From positions 1 through 37,377 of the forward strand of contig JAAYEI010000034.1 in NCBI GenBank assembly GCA_012728815.1: a stretch of 37,377 nt of DNA, in the 5' to 3' direction. A model generated the notes under the pieces. It saw only the letters and a list, made by a program, of their open reading frames with translations. It had not been told where the DNA came from and made no database searches. The DNA comes from Clostridiales bacterium. Lineage in GTDB: Bacteria > Bacillota > Clostridia > Christensenellales > Aristaeellaceae. Shown here one piece after another: positions 1 to 7,989 of the stretch. Within the stretch, counting starts at the first letter, position 1; every line of letters starts with the position of its first letter. The translations under genes were made by a program, and so were the position numbers.

Positions 1-446
1 AAGCAATCGTTTCCAGGGTGATGGACTTGCAGAATCAGGAGCCAAGGGACTTGCCTTTCTACGAGCAGCAGCTGAAAGAAGCCACAACGGGCATCCTGAA
101 CATCCTTAACGCTATCCAGCAAGGCATTTTAACCCCCTCCACCAAACAGCGCCTGGAAGAACTGGAAACCATCAAAGAGGAGATGGAAATAAAGATTGCA
201 AGCGAGAAACTTCAAAAGCCCCGCCTCAGTGCTGAGCAAGTCAAGTTCTGGATACAACGCTACCGAGGATTGGATACCTTAAAGCTGGAACACCGGAAGA
301 TGCTCATCGATACCTTCATCAATGCCATCTTCTTGTACGATGACAAGATCATCATCACCTTCAACTACAAGGACAGCGGAAAAACCATTGAATTAGCTGA
401 TATATCGGGTTCGGATATAGATTTGGACGGTGCACCAAATCGCTGA
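1..446 (+). CDS. Large serine recombinase, C-terminal part (5' end outside window)
   Basis: The reading frame is open to the left edge, so only the last part (about 148 residues) is present. It resembles the C-terminal region of large serine recombinases of Firmicutes transposons and prophages: a long charged helical stretch (likely coiled coil, within EQQLKEAT to LETIKEEMEIK) followed by the typical ending LIDTFINAIFLYDDKI and ITFNYKD. The catalytic N-terminal domain with the active-site serine is not in view, so activity cannot be judged. The family cuts and joins DNA at short attachment sites, often close to the recombinase gene; here the gene is followed within a few bases by its terminator and then by unrelated, GC-richer sequence. 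Base composition is lower in GC than the genes to the right, consistent with transfer. Family call is firm; element type is not known. Confidence 0.85.
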   Translation, partial: AIVSRVMDLQNQEPRDLPFYEQQLKEATTGILNILNAIQQGILTPSTKQRLEELETIKEEMEIKIASEKLQKPRLSAEQVKFWIQRYRGLDTLKLEHRKMLIDTFINAIFLYDDKIIITFNYKDSGKTIELADISGSDIDLDGAPNR

Positions 447-447
447 A

Positions 448-471
448 AACCCTCACAAAGTGGGGGTTTTT
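448..471 (+). terminator. Intrinsic terminator of the serine recombinase gene
   Basis: A 9-bp stem (448-456 with 460-468, one G-U pair) closes a 3-base AAA loop and runs into a T-rich tract (467-471). It starts two bases after the recombinase stop codon. Confidence 0.85.
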
Positions 472-661
472 GGTTGTTCGGGGTTCAAGTGACCAGTACA
501 GCGCCATCCACCTGCCGTGCTGGTGGCGCCGTGGCGCGTGACCGCTTCTTTCTGTCTTGCCGCCTGCCGCTCCTGCCGGAATCCCTGTTTGCCGGGGAGC
601 AAAAACGGGTATGGATAGAATAACAGGTTGTTTTTTGACCAAATCGTAAGGAGGAAGGGAT
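472..661. other. Intergenic strip between recombinase and sugar importer
   Basis: No gene is visible. GC content rises here towards that of the following genes, so an element boundary may lie in this strip. The ribosome-binding site of the next gene (AAGGAGGAAG, about 649-658) ends it. A possible -10 (TAGAAT, 616-621) lacks a well-spaced -35, so I do not call a promoter. Confidence 0.4.
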
Positions 662-1930
662 ATGAAAAGGATACTGTCTCTCTTGCTGGCTGTTGTGATG
701 GTGCTGGGCCTAGGGTCCGCGCTGGCGGAAATCAAGCTGGATTACCCCACCTTCCAGGTGGGCGTGAACACCGCCGCGCCGGTGATTGCCCAGCTGGTGG
801 AGGAGTTCAACGCCCTGCACGCCGGGCAGGTGGTCATCCAGGTGGAGGAGATCCCCGGCGATGCCAACTACATCGACAAAATCAAGGTGCTGCTCAACGC
901 GAAGGACCTGCCGCCTGTGATCTACGGCGCGGGCTATAACCTGCTGGACCTGGCGCTGGCCAGTGACCTGCTGGTGGACCTGACCCCCTATGTGGAGGCC
1001 GACCCGGAGTGGCAGGCCATGTACAACGACAAGGCGCTGGAGGTCAACAGCCGGGACGGCAAGATCTACGGCTCCTCCGCTGAGGGCAACACCATCGGCT
1101 ACTTCTACAACAAGGAGCTGTTTGAGCAGGCGGGCATCGCCGGTCCCGCCAAGACCTGGGATGAGTTTTTCGCCCAGCTGGATACCCTCAAGGCCGCGGG
1201 CATCACGCCGCTGTCCATGGACACCGCCGACAGCGCCTGGGTCACCAGCCTGTGGATGGGCGCCCTGATTGCCACCAGCGGCGAGGCTGGTCAGGCCTTC
1301 ATGGCCCAGATGATGCCGGATGACTATAATACGCCTGAGGTCATTGGCGCGCTTGAGAAAATCCAGAAGATGTTCCAGGAATACACCACCTTTGACGCGG
1401 TGGGCGGCAAGTATGAGAACGCCGCCAACGCCTTCCTGTCCGGGCAGACGGCCATGATTGCCAACGGCCCCTGGATGATTGGCGATTTCTCCGACACCAC
1501 CAAGGCCCCCGAGGGCTTTGCGGACAAGGTGGGTGTCGCCATCTACCCCGAGGGCTTCGCCTATGACGAGCCCATCCAGGGCTACCTGGTGACCAGGCAG
1601 CAGGATTCGGCGGTGGAGCAGGCCGCGGTGGAGATGGTCAAGTACTTCACCGGCGTCCATGCCCAGACCGTGGCCCTTGAAAAGCAGGGCATGCTGCCCG
1701 CCTCCACCCAGGTGGAAATCACCCAGACCGCCAAGGACAACTTCCCCCTGCTGGCGGAGTTTGTGGTGGCCCTGGAGGGCGCCGTGATCCGCAGCGCCAC
1801 CACGCAGGCCACCATGTACCCCAACCTGCTGGACATCATGAGCGCGGAGCTGCCCAACCTGGCCAGCGGCGCCATGACGCCCGAGCAGTTTGCCCAGGCC
1901 CTGACAGAGGGTGCGGCGAAGAACAAATAA
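662..1930 (+). CDS. Sugar ABC transporter substrate-binding protein (family 1)
   Basis: Extracellular binding protein that would capture a carbohydrate and pass it to the two permeases encoded next. The 422-residue length fits family-1 solute-binding proteins. It starts with a clear signal peptide (MKR, a hydrophobic core rich in Leu, Val and Ala, then a GSALA-E cleavage site), and later segments such as GNTIGYFYNKELFEQAGI and ANGPWMIGDF are typical of sugar binders. A strong Shine-Dalgarno site precedes the ATG. There is no cysteine at the cleavage site, so it should be cut by signal peptidase I rather than anchored as a lipoprotein. No ATPase gene follows; a shared MsmX-type ATPase encoded elsewhere is likely. 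The actual sugar cannot be read from the sequence. Confidence 0.9.
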   Translation: MKRILSLLLAVVMVLGLGSALAEIKLDYPTFQVGVNTAAPVIAQLVEEFNALHAGQVVIQVEEIPGDANYIDKIKVLLNAKDLPPVIYGAGYNLLDLALASDLLVDLTPYVEADPEWQAMYNDKALEVNSRDGKIYGSSAEGNTIGYFYNKELFEQAGIAGPAKTWDEFFAQLDTLKAAGITPLSMDTADSAWVTSLWMGALIATSGEAGQAFMAQMMPDDYNTPEVIGALEKIQKMFQEYTTFDAVGGKYENAANAFLSGQTAMIANGPWMIGDFSDTTKAPEGFADKVGVAIYPEGFAYDEPIQGYLVTRQQDSAVEQAAVEMVKYFTGVHAQTVALEKQGMLPASTQVEITQTAKDNFPLLAEFVVALEGAVIRSATTQATMYPNLLDIMSAELPNLASGAMTPEQFAQALTEGAAKNK

Positions 1931-1949
1931 ACATCCTGTACAGTTTCTT

Positions 1950-1981
1950 CCCGGGGGTTTTCTGCGCAGAGAACCCCCGGG
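1950..1981 (+). terminator. Strong hairpin between binding-protein and permease genes
   Basis: A perfect 10-bp outer stem (1950-1959 with 1972-1981) continues inward through four more pairs, one of them a wobble, to a GCGC loop. Only a weak TT follows, so it is more likely a partial terminator or an mRNA 3'-end stabiliser than a full stop. It would raise the amount of binding protein relative to permeases. Confidence 0.65.
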
Positions 1982-2064
1982 TTCAACAGCAGCTGCCAGG
2001 GCGGCCATGGCGGTGCCAGGGCCGCGCGCTGTCAGGCAGACCGGGACGCGCGGGAGGATGATGG

Positions 2065-2937
2065 ATGCAACGCAGGCAGGCCGGGTGGATTGCCCTGTTT
2101 CTCTTGCCAGCGGTGGCTTTGTTTTTGACCATTTACGCGATCCCCCTGGGCATCACGCTGTATACCTCCCTGTTTGACTACCGGCTGTTCCCCAACCGCA
2201 TGGTGTATGTGGGGCTGGCAAATTTCGCGCAGCTGTTCGCCCGGGATGCCCAGTTTCACCGGGCGCTGGTGAACAACCTTGTCTGGATCTTGCTGCACAC
2301 CACCCTGCACATCGCCATCGGCGCCGTCCTGGCGCTGATTTTGTACAAAAAGCCCCGTGGCTGGAAGGCGGTGCGGGTCATCTACATGATTCCCTCCATC
2401 ATCTCCAACGCCGCGGTGGCGATGATTTTCGCCAACATCTACAACCCTTCCTACGGGGTCATCAATTCCCTGCTCAAAAGCGTGGGGCTGGCGGGGATGC
2501 AGCGCAACTGGCTCTATGACCCGGCCACTTCCTTTGTCTCTGTCACCATGATCTGGACGCTGTTTTCAGGCTACAACACCACGCTGATCCTCTCCCAGGC
2601 GCTCAGCCTGGACAGCAGCGTGCTGGAGGCCGCCAGGGTGGACGGCGCCAGCCGGCTGCAGCAGGATTTCCTGATTGTGATGCCCCTGGTCAAGCACATG
2701 CTGGCCACCACCATGATCATGGCCGCCACATACATGCTGCAGATGTTTGACCTGATCTACCTCACCACCCGGGGCGGGCCTGGCGTGACCACCACCAACC
2801 TGCCCCTGATGCTCTACAAGACCGCCATGACTGAAAACAATTACGGGTACGCCAACGCCATCGGCGTGGTCATCATCGCCCTGGGCGTCCTGTTTATGAC
2901 GCTGATCAACAAACTCCTCAGAACCCGGGAGGACTGA
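2065..2937 (+). CDS. Sugar ABC transporter permease (MalF/UgpA type)
   Basis: Inner-membrane permease, 290 residues, with about six hydrophobic segments starting at residue 8 (WIALFLLPAVALFL). The ATPase-contact EAA loop is clear: EAARVDGASR at about residue 188, followed by LIVMPL. This is the first of two permeases that would form the channel for the sugar captured by the upstream binding protein. A GGGAGG site seven bases before the ATG supports the start. It ends three bases before the next gene, whose ribosome-binding site lies inside its last codons, so the two are translated together. Confidence 0.9.
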   Translation: MQRRQAGWIALFLLPAVALFLTIYAIPLGITLYTSLFDYRLFPNRMVYVGLANFAQLFARDAQFHRALVNNLVWILLHTTLHIAIGAVLALILYKKPRGWKAVRVIYMIPSIISNAAVAMIFANIYNPSYGVINSLLKSVGLAGMQRNWLYDPATSFVSVTMIWTLFSGYNTTLILSQALSLDSSVLEAARVDGASRLQQDFLIVMPLVKHMLATTMIMAATYMLQMFDLIYLTTRGGPGVTTTNLPLMLYKTAMTENNYGYANAIGVVIIALGVLFMTLINKLLRTRED

Positions 2938-2940
2938 GCC

Positions 2941-3813
2941 ATGACACAAAGGCCCCTCACCGCCCGGGGGGACAGCGGCCTGCGGGAACAGCGCCCCTTC
3001 CACGCCAGGATACCGGCATTTTTATACATGCTGCTGTGCGTGCTGGTGGCCCTGTTTCCCATCCTGTGGGTGGTGATGTCCTCCTTCAAGAGCAATGCCC
3101 AGATCCTCTCAAGCGCGGTCAGCCTGCCCACCGCCTACAGCTTTGAGGGCTATCGGATGGCCCTTGAGGTGTCGCCCATCCTGCGGTACTTTTTCAACTC
3201 CGTGGTCATCACCATGTTGAGCACCTTTCTGAACGTGTTTTTGGTGTCCCTGGCTGCCTATGTGTTTGCCCGCACCCGCTTCCGGGGCAAAAACCTGCTG
3301 TTCTCCATCCTTGCCCTGTCCATGGTCATCCCCATGACCGCCCTGATGCAGCCGGTGTACCAGGTGATCACCTCCCTGGGCTTGGCCGACAGCCTGCCGG
3401 GCCTGGTTCTGGTGTACATGGCGCTGAACATGCCCCTGACCCTGCTGATCATGCGGGCCAGCTTTGCCGGCGTGCCCGCCAGCCTGGAGGAGGCGGCCTA
3501 CATTGACGGCGCGGGGTTCATGTACACCTATTTCCGGGTGATGCTGCCCCTGACCAAGGGCGGCCTGGCCTCTGCCGCCGTCATGGCCTTCCTCAACGCC
3601 TGGAACGAGTTCACCTTTGCCCTGGTGCTGACCAAATCAGCGGCTGTCAGAACGCTGCCGCTGAGCCTGAGCTACTTCACCTCCCAGTTCAGCTTCAACT
3701 ACACGGCGCTGTTTGCCGCCATCACCATGGCGGTGCTGCCCAGCATCCTGATCTTCGCTGTCTTCCAGGAACAGGTGTCCCAATCCCTGGTCATCGGCGC
3801 CGTCAAGGGCTGA
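2941..3813 (+). CDS. Sugar ABC transporter permease (MalG/UgpE type)
   Basis: Second permease of the importer, 290 residues, with about six hydrophobic segments and the EAA loop EEAAYIDGAGF at about residue 183 followed by YFRVMLPLTK. Residues 1-20 are polar and cytoplasmic, as usual in this family. It is the last gene of the three-gene importer operon and is followed by a good intrinsic terminator. No ATPase subunit is encoded here. The partner gene and the EAA loop make the family assignment secure; the substrate is unknown. Confidence 0.9.
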   Translation: MTQRPLTARGDSGLREQRPFHARIPAFLYMLLCVLVALFPILWVVMSSFKSNAQILSSAVSLPTAYSFEGYRMALEVSPILRYFFNSVVITMLSTFLNVFLVSLAAYVFARTRFRGKNLLFSILALSMVIPMTALMQPVYQVITSLGLADSLPGLVLVYMALNMPLTLLIMRASFAGVPASLEEAAYIDGAGFMYTYFRVMLPLTKGGLASAAVMAFLNAWNEFTFALVLTKSAAVRTLPLSLSYFTSQFSFNYTALFAAITMAVLPSILIFAVFQEQVSQSLVIGAVKG

Positions 3814-3866
3814 GTGGGGCGCTGGGTATCGCGGAGCGCTGCGGCCCTGAAGGCGCGCCAAAACCG

Positions 3867-3902
3867 CTGAAACCCCTGTTTTCAAGGGGGTTCAGTCTTT
3901 TT
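3867..3902 (+). terminator. Intrinsic terminator of the first sugar importer operon
   Basis: An 11-position stem (3867-3877 with 3885-3895, one A-G mismatch), 7-base loop, then a T-rich tail (3896-3902). A second small perfect hairpin (3913-3928, CAGGCC/GGCCTG) follows. Confidence 0.85.
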
Positions 3903-3932
3903 GCGCTTCATTCAGGCCCTTCGGCCTGCTTG

Positions 3933-4256
3933 TCAGCGGGGGAGGGCGCGAAACAGGGGCCGCGGGCACAGAAGGGGCCAGGCCTGTGTTTCCTGGCCCC
4001 TGTTTCCGTTTGGGGAGAAGGCCAGGGCCTCGCCGCTGTAGGAAAAGGAATCCTCATTTCCTTGCCCGTTCTCCGGCGGCCGGAAGGCCCCCAAATAATG
4101 GATGCTTGATGGGTCCAGGGCCGAAGCGCCAGGCGCGCTCAGCTGATGCTCCTTGGCGCTGGCCTTTGCGGGGCTGATTGCAAGCAACAGGCCAAAAGCG
4201 ATCAAAAGCGCCAGGGCCCCGCTGCGTGTATGTCGTTGTTCATCGTTCCCCTCCAT
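3933..4256 (-). pseudogene. Truncated secreted-protein gene (remnant)
   Basis: The frame encodes a signal peptide (hydrophobic ALALLIAFGLLLAI, cleavage near AKASA-KE) and then DPSSIHYLGAFRPPE and GEALAFSPNGN, which looks like the start of a secreted beta-propeller-like protein family. After about residue 82 the similarity stops and a short out-of-character tail ends the frame, so most of the protein is gone. The start also looks damaged: the good ribosome-binding site (GAGGGG, minus strand) serves an ATG at 4243 in a different frame that stops after 13 codons, so one small insertion or deletion probably separates it from the signal-peptide frame. The gene still has a perfect promoter upstream. 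Family recognition is from memory of the LGAFR motif and is tentative. Confidence 0.6.
3950..4006. repeat. Nested inverted repeat
   Basis: GAAACAGGGGCC (3950-3961) is repeated as an exact reverse complement at 3995-4006. Inside it, GGGGCCAGG (about 3974-3982) pairs with CCTGGCCCC (3992-4000), so two alternative stems compete. It sits where the truncated secreted-protein frame loses its family character and may mark the deletion point or an old terminator. Confidence 0.6.
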
Positions 4257-4323
4257 ACAATGGTGCCGGTCAGCCAGTCGGATGTGAACATAAGTTGCGG
4301 GATGATTCAGTTGTTACATCAAG

Positions 4324-4352
4324 ATTATAAAATAGTTACAAAAGAGTGTCAA
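4324..4352 (-). promoter_or_regulatory. Perfect consensus sigma-A promoter
   Basis: On the minus strand, TTGACA (4352-4347) and TATAAT (4329-4324) are separated by exactly 17 bp. It points at the truncated secreted-protein gene, leaving a 5' leader of about 60 bases. The surrounding AT-rich block contrasts with its neighbours. Confidence 0.8.
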
Positions 4353-4453
4353 TATGGCTTGTTCCGCTGGCGGACGACGGCGTCATCACCTCCATCCAGC
4401 AGACCGGGCGGGTTGACGCGGGGCAGTGCACGCAGGTGCTGGCCGGGGGATAA
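4331..4453 (+). pseudogene. 3' fragment of an unidentified gene
   Basis: From about 4361 the plus strand switches from AT-rich to GC-rich sequence and reads PLADDGVITSIQQTGRV then DAGQCTQVLAGG and a stop at 4451-4453. It has the composition of a real C-terminus but no start codon or upstream body; in frame it runs back into the promoter of the opposite-strand remnant and a stop at 4328. I read it as the surviving tail of a gene whose front was deleted. The protein family is not recognised. Confidence 0.45.
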
Positions 4454-4468
4454 GCCGGTTCAGGACAC

Positions 4469-4499
4469 AAAGGTCCCCCCCAATCCGGGAGGGACCTTT
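4469..4499. terminator. Hairpin between converging genes
   Basis: AAAGGTCCC (4469-4477) pairs with GGGACCTTT (4491-4499), and further G-C pairs lie inside. It lies between the plus-strand fragment and the end of the minus-strand methyl-THF methyltransferase gene, and could end transcription in both directions. T-runs are short on both sides. Confidence 0.6.
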
Positions 4500-4515
4500 G
4501 CTGTTGTGCCCTGGC

Positions 4516-5316
4516 TCAGCCCTCGATCCGGCCCGCCCGGTAGTGGCCCAGGTATTCCACGCAGTACTCGTCCAGCCCCAGCAGTGCCTCCGTCGCGTAG
4601 ATGAAGGACATGAGCTTCTGGTCCAGGGGATCCAGGATGGCGCCGTCCATGCCCGCGGCCATGGCGGCCACCAGCATCGCCTGGTTGATCAACCGGCGCG
4701 CCGGCAGGCCAAAGGACACGTTGCTCAGCCCGCAGGCGATGTGCGCCTGGGGGTAGTTCCCTTTCACCCGGCGGATGGTTTCCAGCGCCACCACCCCGTA
4801 GTGGGTGCCGGTGCCAACCGGGCGGATGATCGGGTCGATGTAGATGTCCTCCAGCGCGACACCGGCCCGGGTCAGGCGGGCAATCAGGCTGTCAGCCACC
4901 CGCAGGCGGTCCTCAACGGTTTCGGGCATGCCGCTGTCATCCATGCACAGGGCGATGATGCCCGCCTGGTATTCCAGCACCAGGGGCAGCACCGCGTCAA
5001 AGCGCTCCTTCTCCCCGGTGATGGAGTTGATGAGCGGTTTGGGGTTGCGGTTGGCGGCCAGGCCGGCCTTGAGCGCCCGGGGGTTGGGCGAGTCAATGCA
5101 CAGCGGGGTGTCGCACACCGCCTGCACGCTGTCCACCAGCCAGGCCAGGCGCTGGGGCTCGTCCTCCAGAAACATACCGGCGTTCACGTCGATGAAGCTG
5201 GCGCCGGCCGCCGCCTGCTTGCGGGCCAGGTCCTGGATGGCCGCCGCGTCATAGGCCTCCATGGCCGGGCGGATGGCCTTGAGGGTGCTGTTGATTTTCT
5301 CCCCGATGATGATCAT
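4516..5316 (-). CDS. Methyltetrahydrofolate:corrinoid methyltransferase (AcsE/MtgA-like)
   Basis: A 266-residue protein of the pterin-binding (DHPS-like) TIM-barrel family, matching the length of stand-alone methyl-THF:corrinoid methyltransferases. Supporting motifs are the start [20 protein letters not shown] near residue 40, [12 protein letters not shown] near 70, NSITGEK near 96 and [12 protein letters not shown] near 195. These enzymes move a methyl group between a corrinoid protein and tetrahydrofolate; in demethylation they run from methyl-corrinoid to methyl-THF. It is the last gene of a five-gene minus-strand operon that also encodes methylene-THF reductase and an ETF, which would oxidise the methyl-THF formed. 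A strong ribosome-binding site (AGGAGG) supports the start. The corrinoid partner is not encoded in this window. Confidence 0.88.
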   Translation of the reverse strand: MIIIGEKINSTLKAIRPAMEAYDAAAIQDLARKQAAAGASFIDVNAGMFLEDEPQRLAWLVDSVQAVCDTPLCIDSPNPRALKAGLAANRNPKPLINSITGEKERFDAVLPLVLEYQAGIIALCMDDSGMPETVEDRLRVADSLIARLTRAGVALEDIYIDPIIRPVGTGTHYGVVALETIRRVKGNYPQAHIACGLSNVSFGLPARRLINQAMLVAAMAAGMDGAILDPLDQKLMSFIYATEALLGLDEYCVEYLGHYRAGRIEG

Positions 5317-5334
5317 GTTCTCTGCCTCCTGCCG

Positions 5335-6348
5335 CTATACCCTGTCTATTTCCTTGATGATTTCCGGGATGACCTCAAACAGGTCGCCCACAATGGCAAT
5401 GTCCGCCAGGCGCATCATGGGGGTGTCCGGGTCCTTGTCAATGGCGATGATGGTGTCGGAGGACTGCATGCCCACCAGGTGCTGGATCTGTCCGGAGATG
5501 CCGCAGGCGATGTACACCTTGGACTGCACCGTCTGCCCGGTCTGCCCGATCTGGTGGGCGTAGGAGATCCAGCCCGAATCAATCGCCGCGCGGCTGGCGC
5601 CTACCGCCGCGCCCACCTTGTCCGCCAGCGCGCGCAGCAAATCAAAGCCCCGGGCGCTTTTGACCCCGCGCCCGCCGGACACAATGATCTGCGCGTGGCC
5701 CAGGTTGACCACCGACTCCCGGTCCTGGAAGACCTCCAGAACGCGCTTCATGGCGGGGCTGTCCCCGGCCGCCAGGCCTTCGCGGATGACCTGGCCTGTC
5801 CGGCCTTCCTCCCGCTCCCGCGCCCGCATCACCCGGGGCCGCACGGTGGCCAGCTGCGGGCGGTGGCTGGCGCTGAAGATGGTGGCCAGGATGTTGCCGC
5901 CAAAGGCCGGGCGCGTCTGCAACAAGTCGCCGGAATCCGGGTCAATGGCAAGCCCTGTGCAGTCCGCCGTGAGGCCGGTCTCGCACAGCACCGCCACCCG
6001 GGGCATCAAAGCCCGCCCCCTGGCTGTGGCCGCGCCCAGCAGGATGTCCGGCTGGTATTTGCCAATCAGGCGGGTGAGCAGGCCGGCCTCCAGCTCGTCC
6101 TGGAAGCCCCGCAGCTGCGGCTCATCCACCAGCAGCACGCGGTCAGCCCCCCAGGCGATGAGCTCCTCTGCCTGGCCCGCCGTGCCAGCGCCCAGCAGCA
6201 CCGCCCAGACCTGCTGCCCCCGGGTGTCCGCCAGCTCCCGCGCGATGCCCAGCAGCTCGTGGGTGACCGGCTGCACCTGGCCGCCCAGCACCTCCGCCAG
6301 GGCCCAGACATGCCGCCAGCTGTTCTTCTCTTCCGGTTTGATCCGCAT
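5335..6348 (-). CDS. etfA: Electron transfer flavoprotein, alpha subunit
   Basis: A 337-residue ETF alpha subunit. The C-terminal FAD-binding domain is very clear: [17 protein letters not shown], then [14 protein letters not shown] and [13 protein letters not shown]. The N-terminal part is the alpha/beta domain; no N-terminal ferredoxin-like iron-sulfur domain is present. With EtfB it carries electrons between a dehydrogenase and other carriers. Its place directly after the methylene-THF reductase and etfB genes suggests the ETF serves that reductase rather than an acyl-CoA dehydrogenase, none of which is encoded here. The start has GGAGG six bases upstream, and the gap to etfB is 14 bases. 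Confidence 0.95.
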   Translation of the reverse strand: MRIKPEEKNSWRHVWALAEVLGGQVQPVTHELLGIARELADTRGQQVWAVLLGAGTAGQAEELIAWGADRVLLVDEPQLRGFQDELEAGLLTRLIGKYQPDILLGAATARGRALMPRVAVLCETGLTADCTGLAIDPDSGDLLQTRPAFGGNILATIFSASHRPQLATVRPRVMRAREREEGRTGQVIREGLAAGDSPAMKRVLEVFQDRESVVNLGHAQIIVSGGRGVKSARGFDLLRALADKVGAAVGASRAAIDSGWISYAHQIGQTGQTVQSKVYIACGISGQIQHLVGMQSSDTIIAIDKDPDTPMMRLADIAIVGDLFEVIPEIIKEIDRV

Positions 6349-6362
6349 GCTTTGCCTCCAGC

Positions 6363-7151
6363 CTATAAAATTCCGCGGGTGCGCAGGTCAGCCACCAGCT
6401 CCCCGGCCACCTGCGCCGGGCTGCCCGCCAGGCGCTTGCTGGCGGTTTGCCGGGGCGGGGGCGGCGCGGTCCTCACCACCCGGGTGGGGGAGCCGTCCAG
6501 GCCCAGCTTGCCGGTGTCAGCGCCAATGTCCGCGGGCGTCCAGACCGGAATCTGCTCCTCCATGGCGGACAGCACGCCCCGAAGCGTGGGCACCCGGGGC
6601 TGGTTGATGTCCTTGAGCACGGTGAGGACGCAGGGGAAACCCACCTCCACCACGTCCCAGCCCTCCTCGTTCATGCGGCGCAGCCGCAGGCCGTCTTTGT
6701 CAGCCCGCTCCACCTTCATCACGTAGGTCGCCTGCGCCCAGCCCAGGTGCGCCGCGATGCCCGGCCCCACCTGGGCGGTGTCCCCGTCCACCGCCTGCTT
6801 GCCGCAGATCACCAGCCCCACCCCGCCGATGGTGTCAATGGCCCGGGCCAGGGCGTAGCTGGTGGCGTAGGTGTCGGAGCCCCCAAAGGCGCGGTCGCTC
6901 AGCAAAATGGCCTGGTCCACCCCCAGGGAGATGGCCTCGCGCAGGCAGGCCTCCGCCTTGGGCGGGCCCATGGACAGCGCGATGACCTGCCCGCCCAGCT
7001 GCCTGGCCAGGCGCACGCCCTCTTCCAGCGCGTAGGTGTCAAAGGGGTTGAGCACCGCCCTGGTGCCCTCGCGCACGATGCGCTTGGTGACCGGGTCAAT
7101 CTGGGCGTCGCTGGAAGCGGGCACCTGTTTGACGCAGACAACAATCTTCAT
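6363..7151 (-). CDS. etfB: Electron transfer flavoprotein, beta subunit
   Basis: A 262-residue ETF beta subunit starting MKIVVCVKQVP, with the nucleotide-binding stretch DGDTAQVGP at about residues 122-130. That sequence resembles EtfB of the bifurcating, NADH-using ETFs of anaerobes more than the respiratory type, but this needs an alignment. It would bind AMP or a second FAD and pair with the EtfA encoded next. The ATG lies immediately after the stop codon of the methylene-THF reductase gene (TGA then ATG), so translation is coupled. The C-terminal arm has a run of prolines (near residue 228) before the helix that packs on EtfA. Confidence 0.95.
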   Translation of the reverse strand: MKIVVCVKQVPASSDAQIDPVTKRIVREGTRAVLNPFDTYALEEGVRLARQLGGQVIALSMGPPKAEACLREAISLGVDQAILLSDRAFGGSDTYATSYALARAIDTIGGVGLVICGKQAVDGDTAQVGPGIAAHLGWAQATYVMKVERADKDGLRLRRMNEEGWDVVEVGFPCVLTVLKDINQPRVPTLRGVLSAMEEQIPVWTPADIGADTGKLGLDGSPTRVVRTAPPPPRQTASKRLAGSPAQVAGELVADLRTRGIL

Positions 7152-7985
7152 TCAGCCCTCCGTGTGCCGGGTTACCCAGGTGTCCCCCAGCAGGTCGTAC
7201 TGGGTTTTGAAGCCCAGCAGGGACAGGTAGATGCCGCAGTCCGGGTAGTCCCGGTGCAGCTGCTTGAGGGTCAGGATGGGGTCAAAGCTGGGGTCGTCCT
7301 TGATTTCATAGCCCACCGCTTCGCTGAGCAGGGAGATGCGCCGGCTCATCCAGGCCTCCACAAACACAGGCAGGTCCGGATAGCGCCTGAGCACCTCATC
7401 CACCACGGCATTTTTGCTGAGCAGTGGCTGGGTGATCAGGAAGCTGGCGCCGGCTTGCAGCTTGCGCGCCAGCTTGTCCAGCTCATGCTCCCGGGGCTCA
7501 TAGGGGTTGAAGGCCGCCCCCAGCTCGAACCTGCCCGGGTAGACCCGGTGAATGTAGGCGAGGAGCTCCACCGCGGTGACCGCCGCCACCTGGGTGGCGC
7601 CCACCTCCTCCGGCTGCAGGCGGGGCAGGCGGTCGGAGCCGTCCCCGCTGATGATGAGCAGCTGGCGGATGCCCAGGCGCAGGCAGTCCTCCAGGATCTG
7701 GTGCAGGTTTTCCAGGGTGTGGAAGGTGTTCAGGTGGATCATCACCTGGCCGGGATTGACCGGCAAGCCCAATTCGATGATGGTCTCCGTGCCCTGGAAG
7801 GCCAGCAGGCCCATGGAGTTGTCGGTGATGCCGGCCACATAGCCGCTGTCCAGCACGCGCCGGTAGCGCTGGGCGAACTGGTCCAGCGCGGCGCGCAGAT
7901 CAGGCGCGTCCTGCCGGGGCGGCCCCAGCTCCACCTGGTAGCGCCGGCTGATGATATGGTCCCGCATGTTCGTCATACTCTGCAT
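7152..7985 (-). CDS. Methylenetetrahydrofolate reductase (MetF-like)
   Basis: A 277-residue TIM-barrel flavoprotein of the MetF family. Evidence includes a strand ending QLLIISGDGSDRLP, then FELGAAFNPYEPREHELD and LQAGASFLITQPLLS, the pattern of MetF (folate- and FAD-binding). It interconverts methylene-THF and methyl-THF. I chose the ATG at 7985, four bases after the stop of the UROD-like gene and with GGAGG inside that gene's end; in-frame ATGs at 7976 and 7967 are alternatives. Nothing resembling the zinc-containing MetV partner is present; instead etfB and etfA follow without a gap. This points to ETF as electron partner, and the context suggests the oxidative direction (methyl-THF from demethylation). 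The exact electron chemistry is inference. Confidence 0.85.
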   Translation of the reverse strand: MQSMTNMRDHIISRRYQVELGPPRQDAPDLRAALDQFAQRYRRVLDSGYVAGITDNSMGLLAFQGTETIIELGLPVNPGQVMIHLNTFHTLENLHQILEDCLRLGIRQLLIISGDGSDRLPRLQPEEVGATQVAAVTAVELLAYIHRVYPGRFELGAAFNPYEPREHELDKLARKLQAGASFLITQPLLSKNAVVDEVLRRYPDLPVFVEAWMSRRISLLSEAVGYEIKDDPSFDPILTLKQLHRDYPDCGIYLSLLGFKTQYDLLGDTWVTRHTEG

Positions 7986-7989
7986 CTTG

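Noticed and set aside
4426-6726. A 766-codon plus-strand open frame
   Set aside because: It is antisense to the methyltransferase, etfA and part of etfB genes, which have clear families and ribosome sites. High GC content keeps stops out of the opposite strand.
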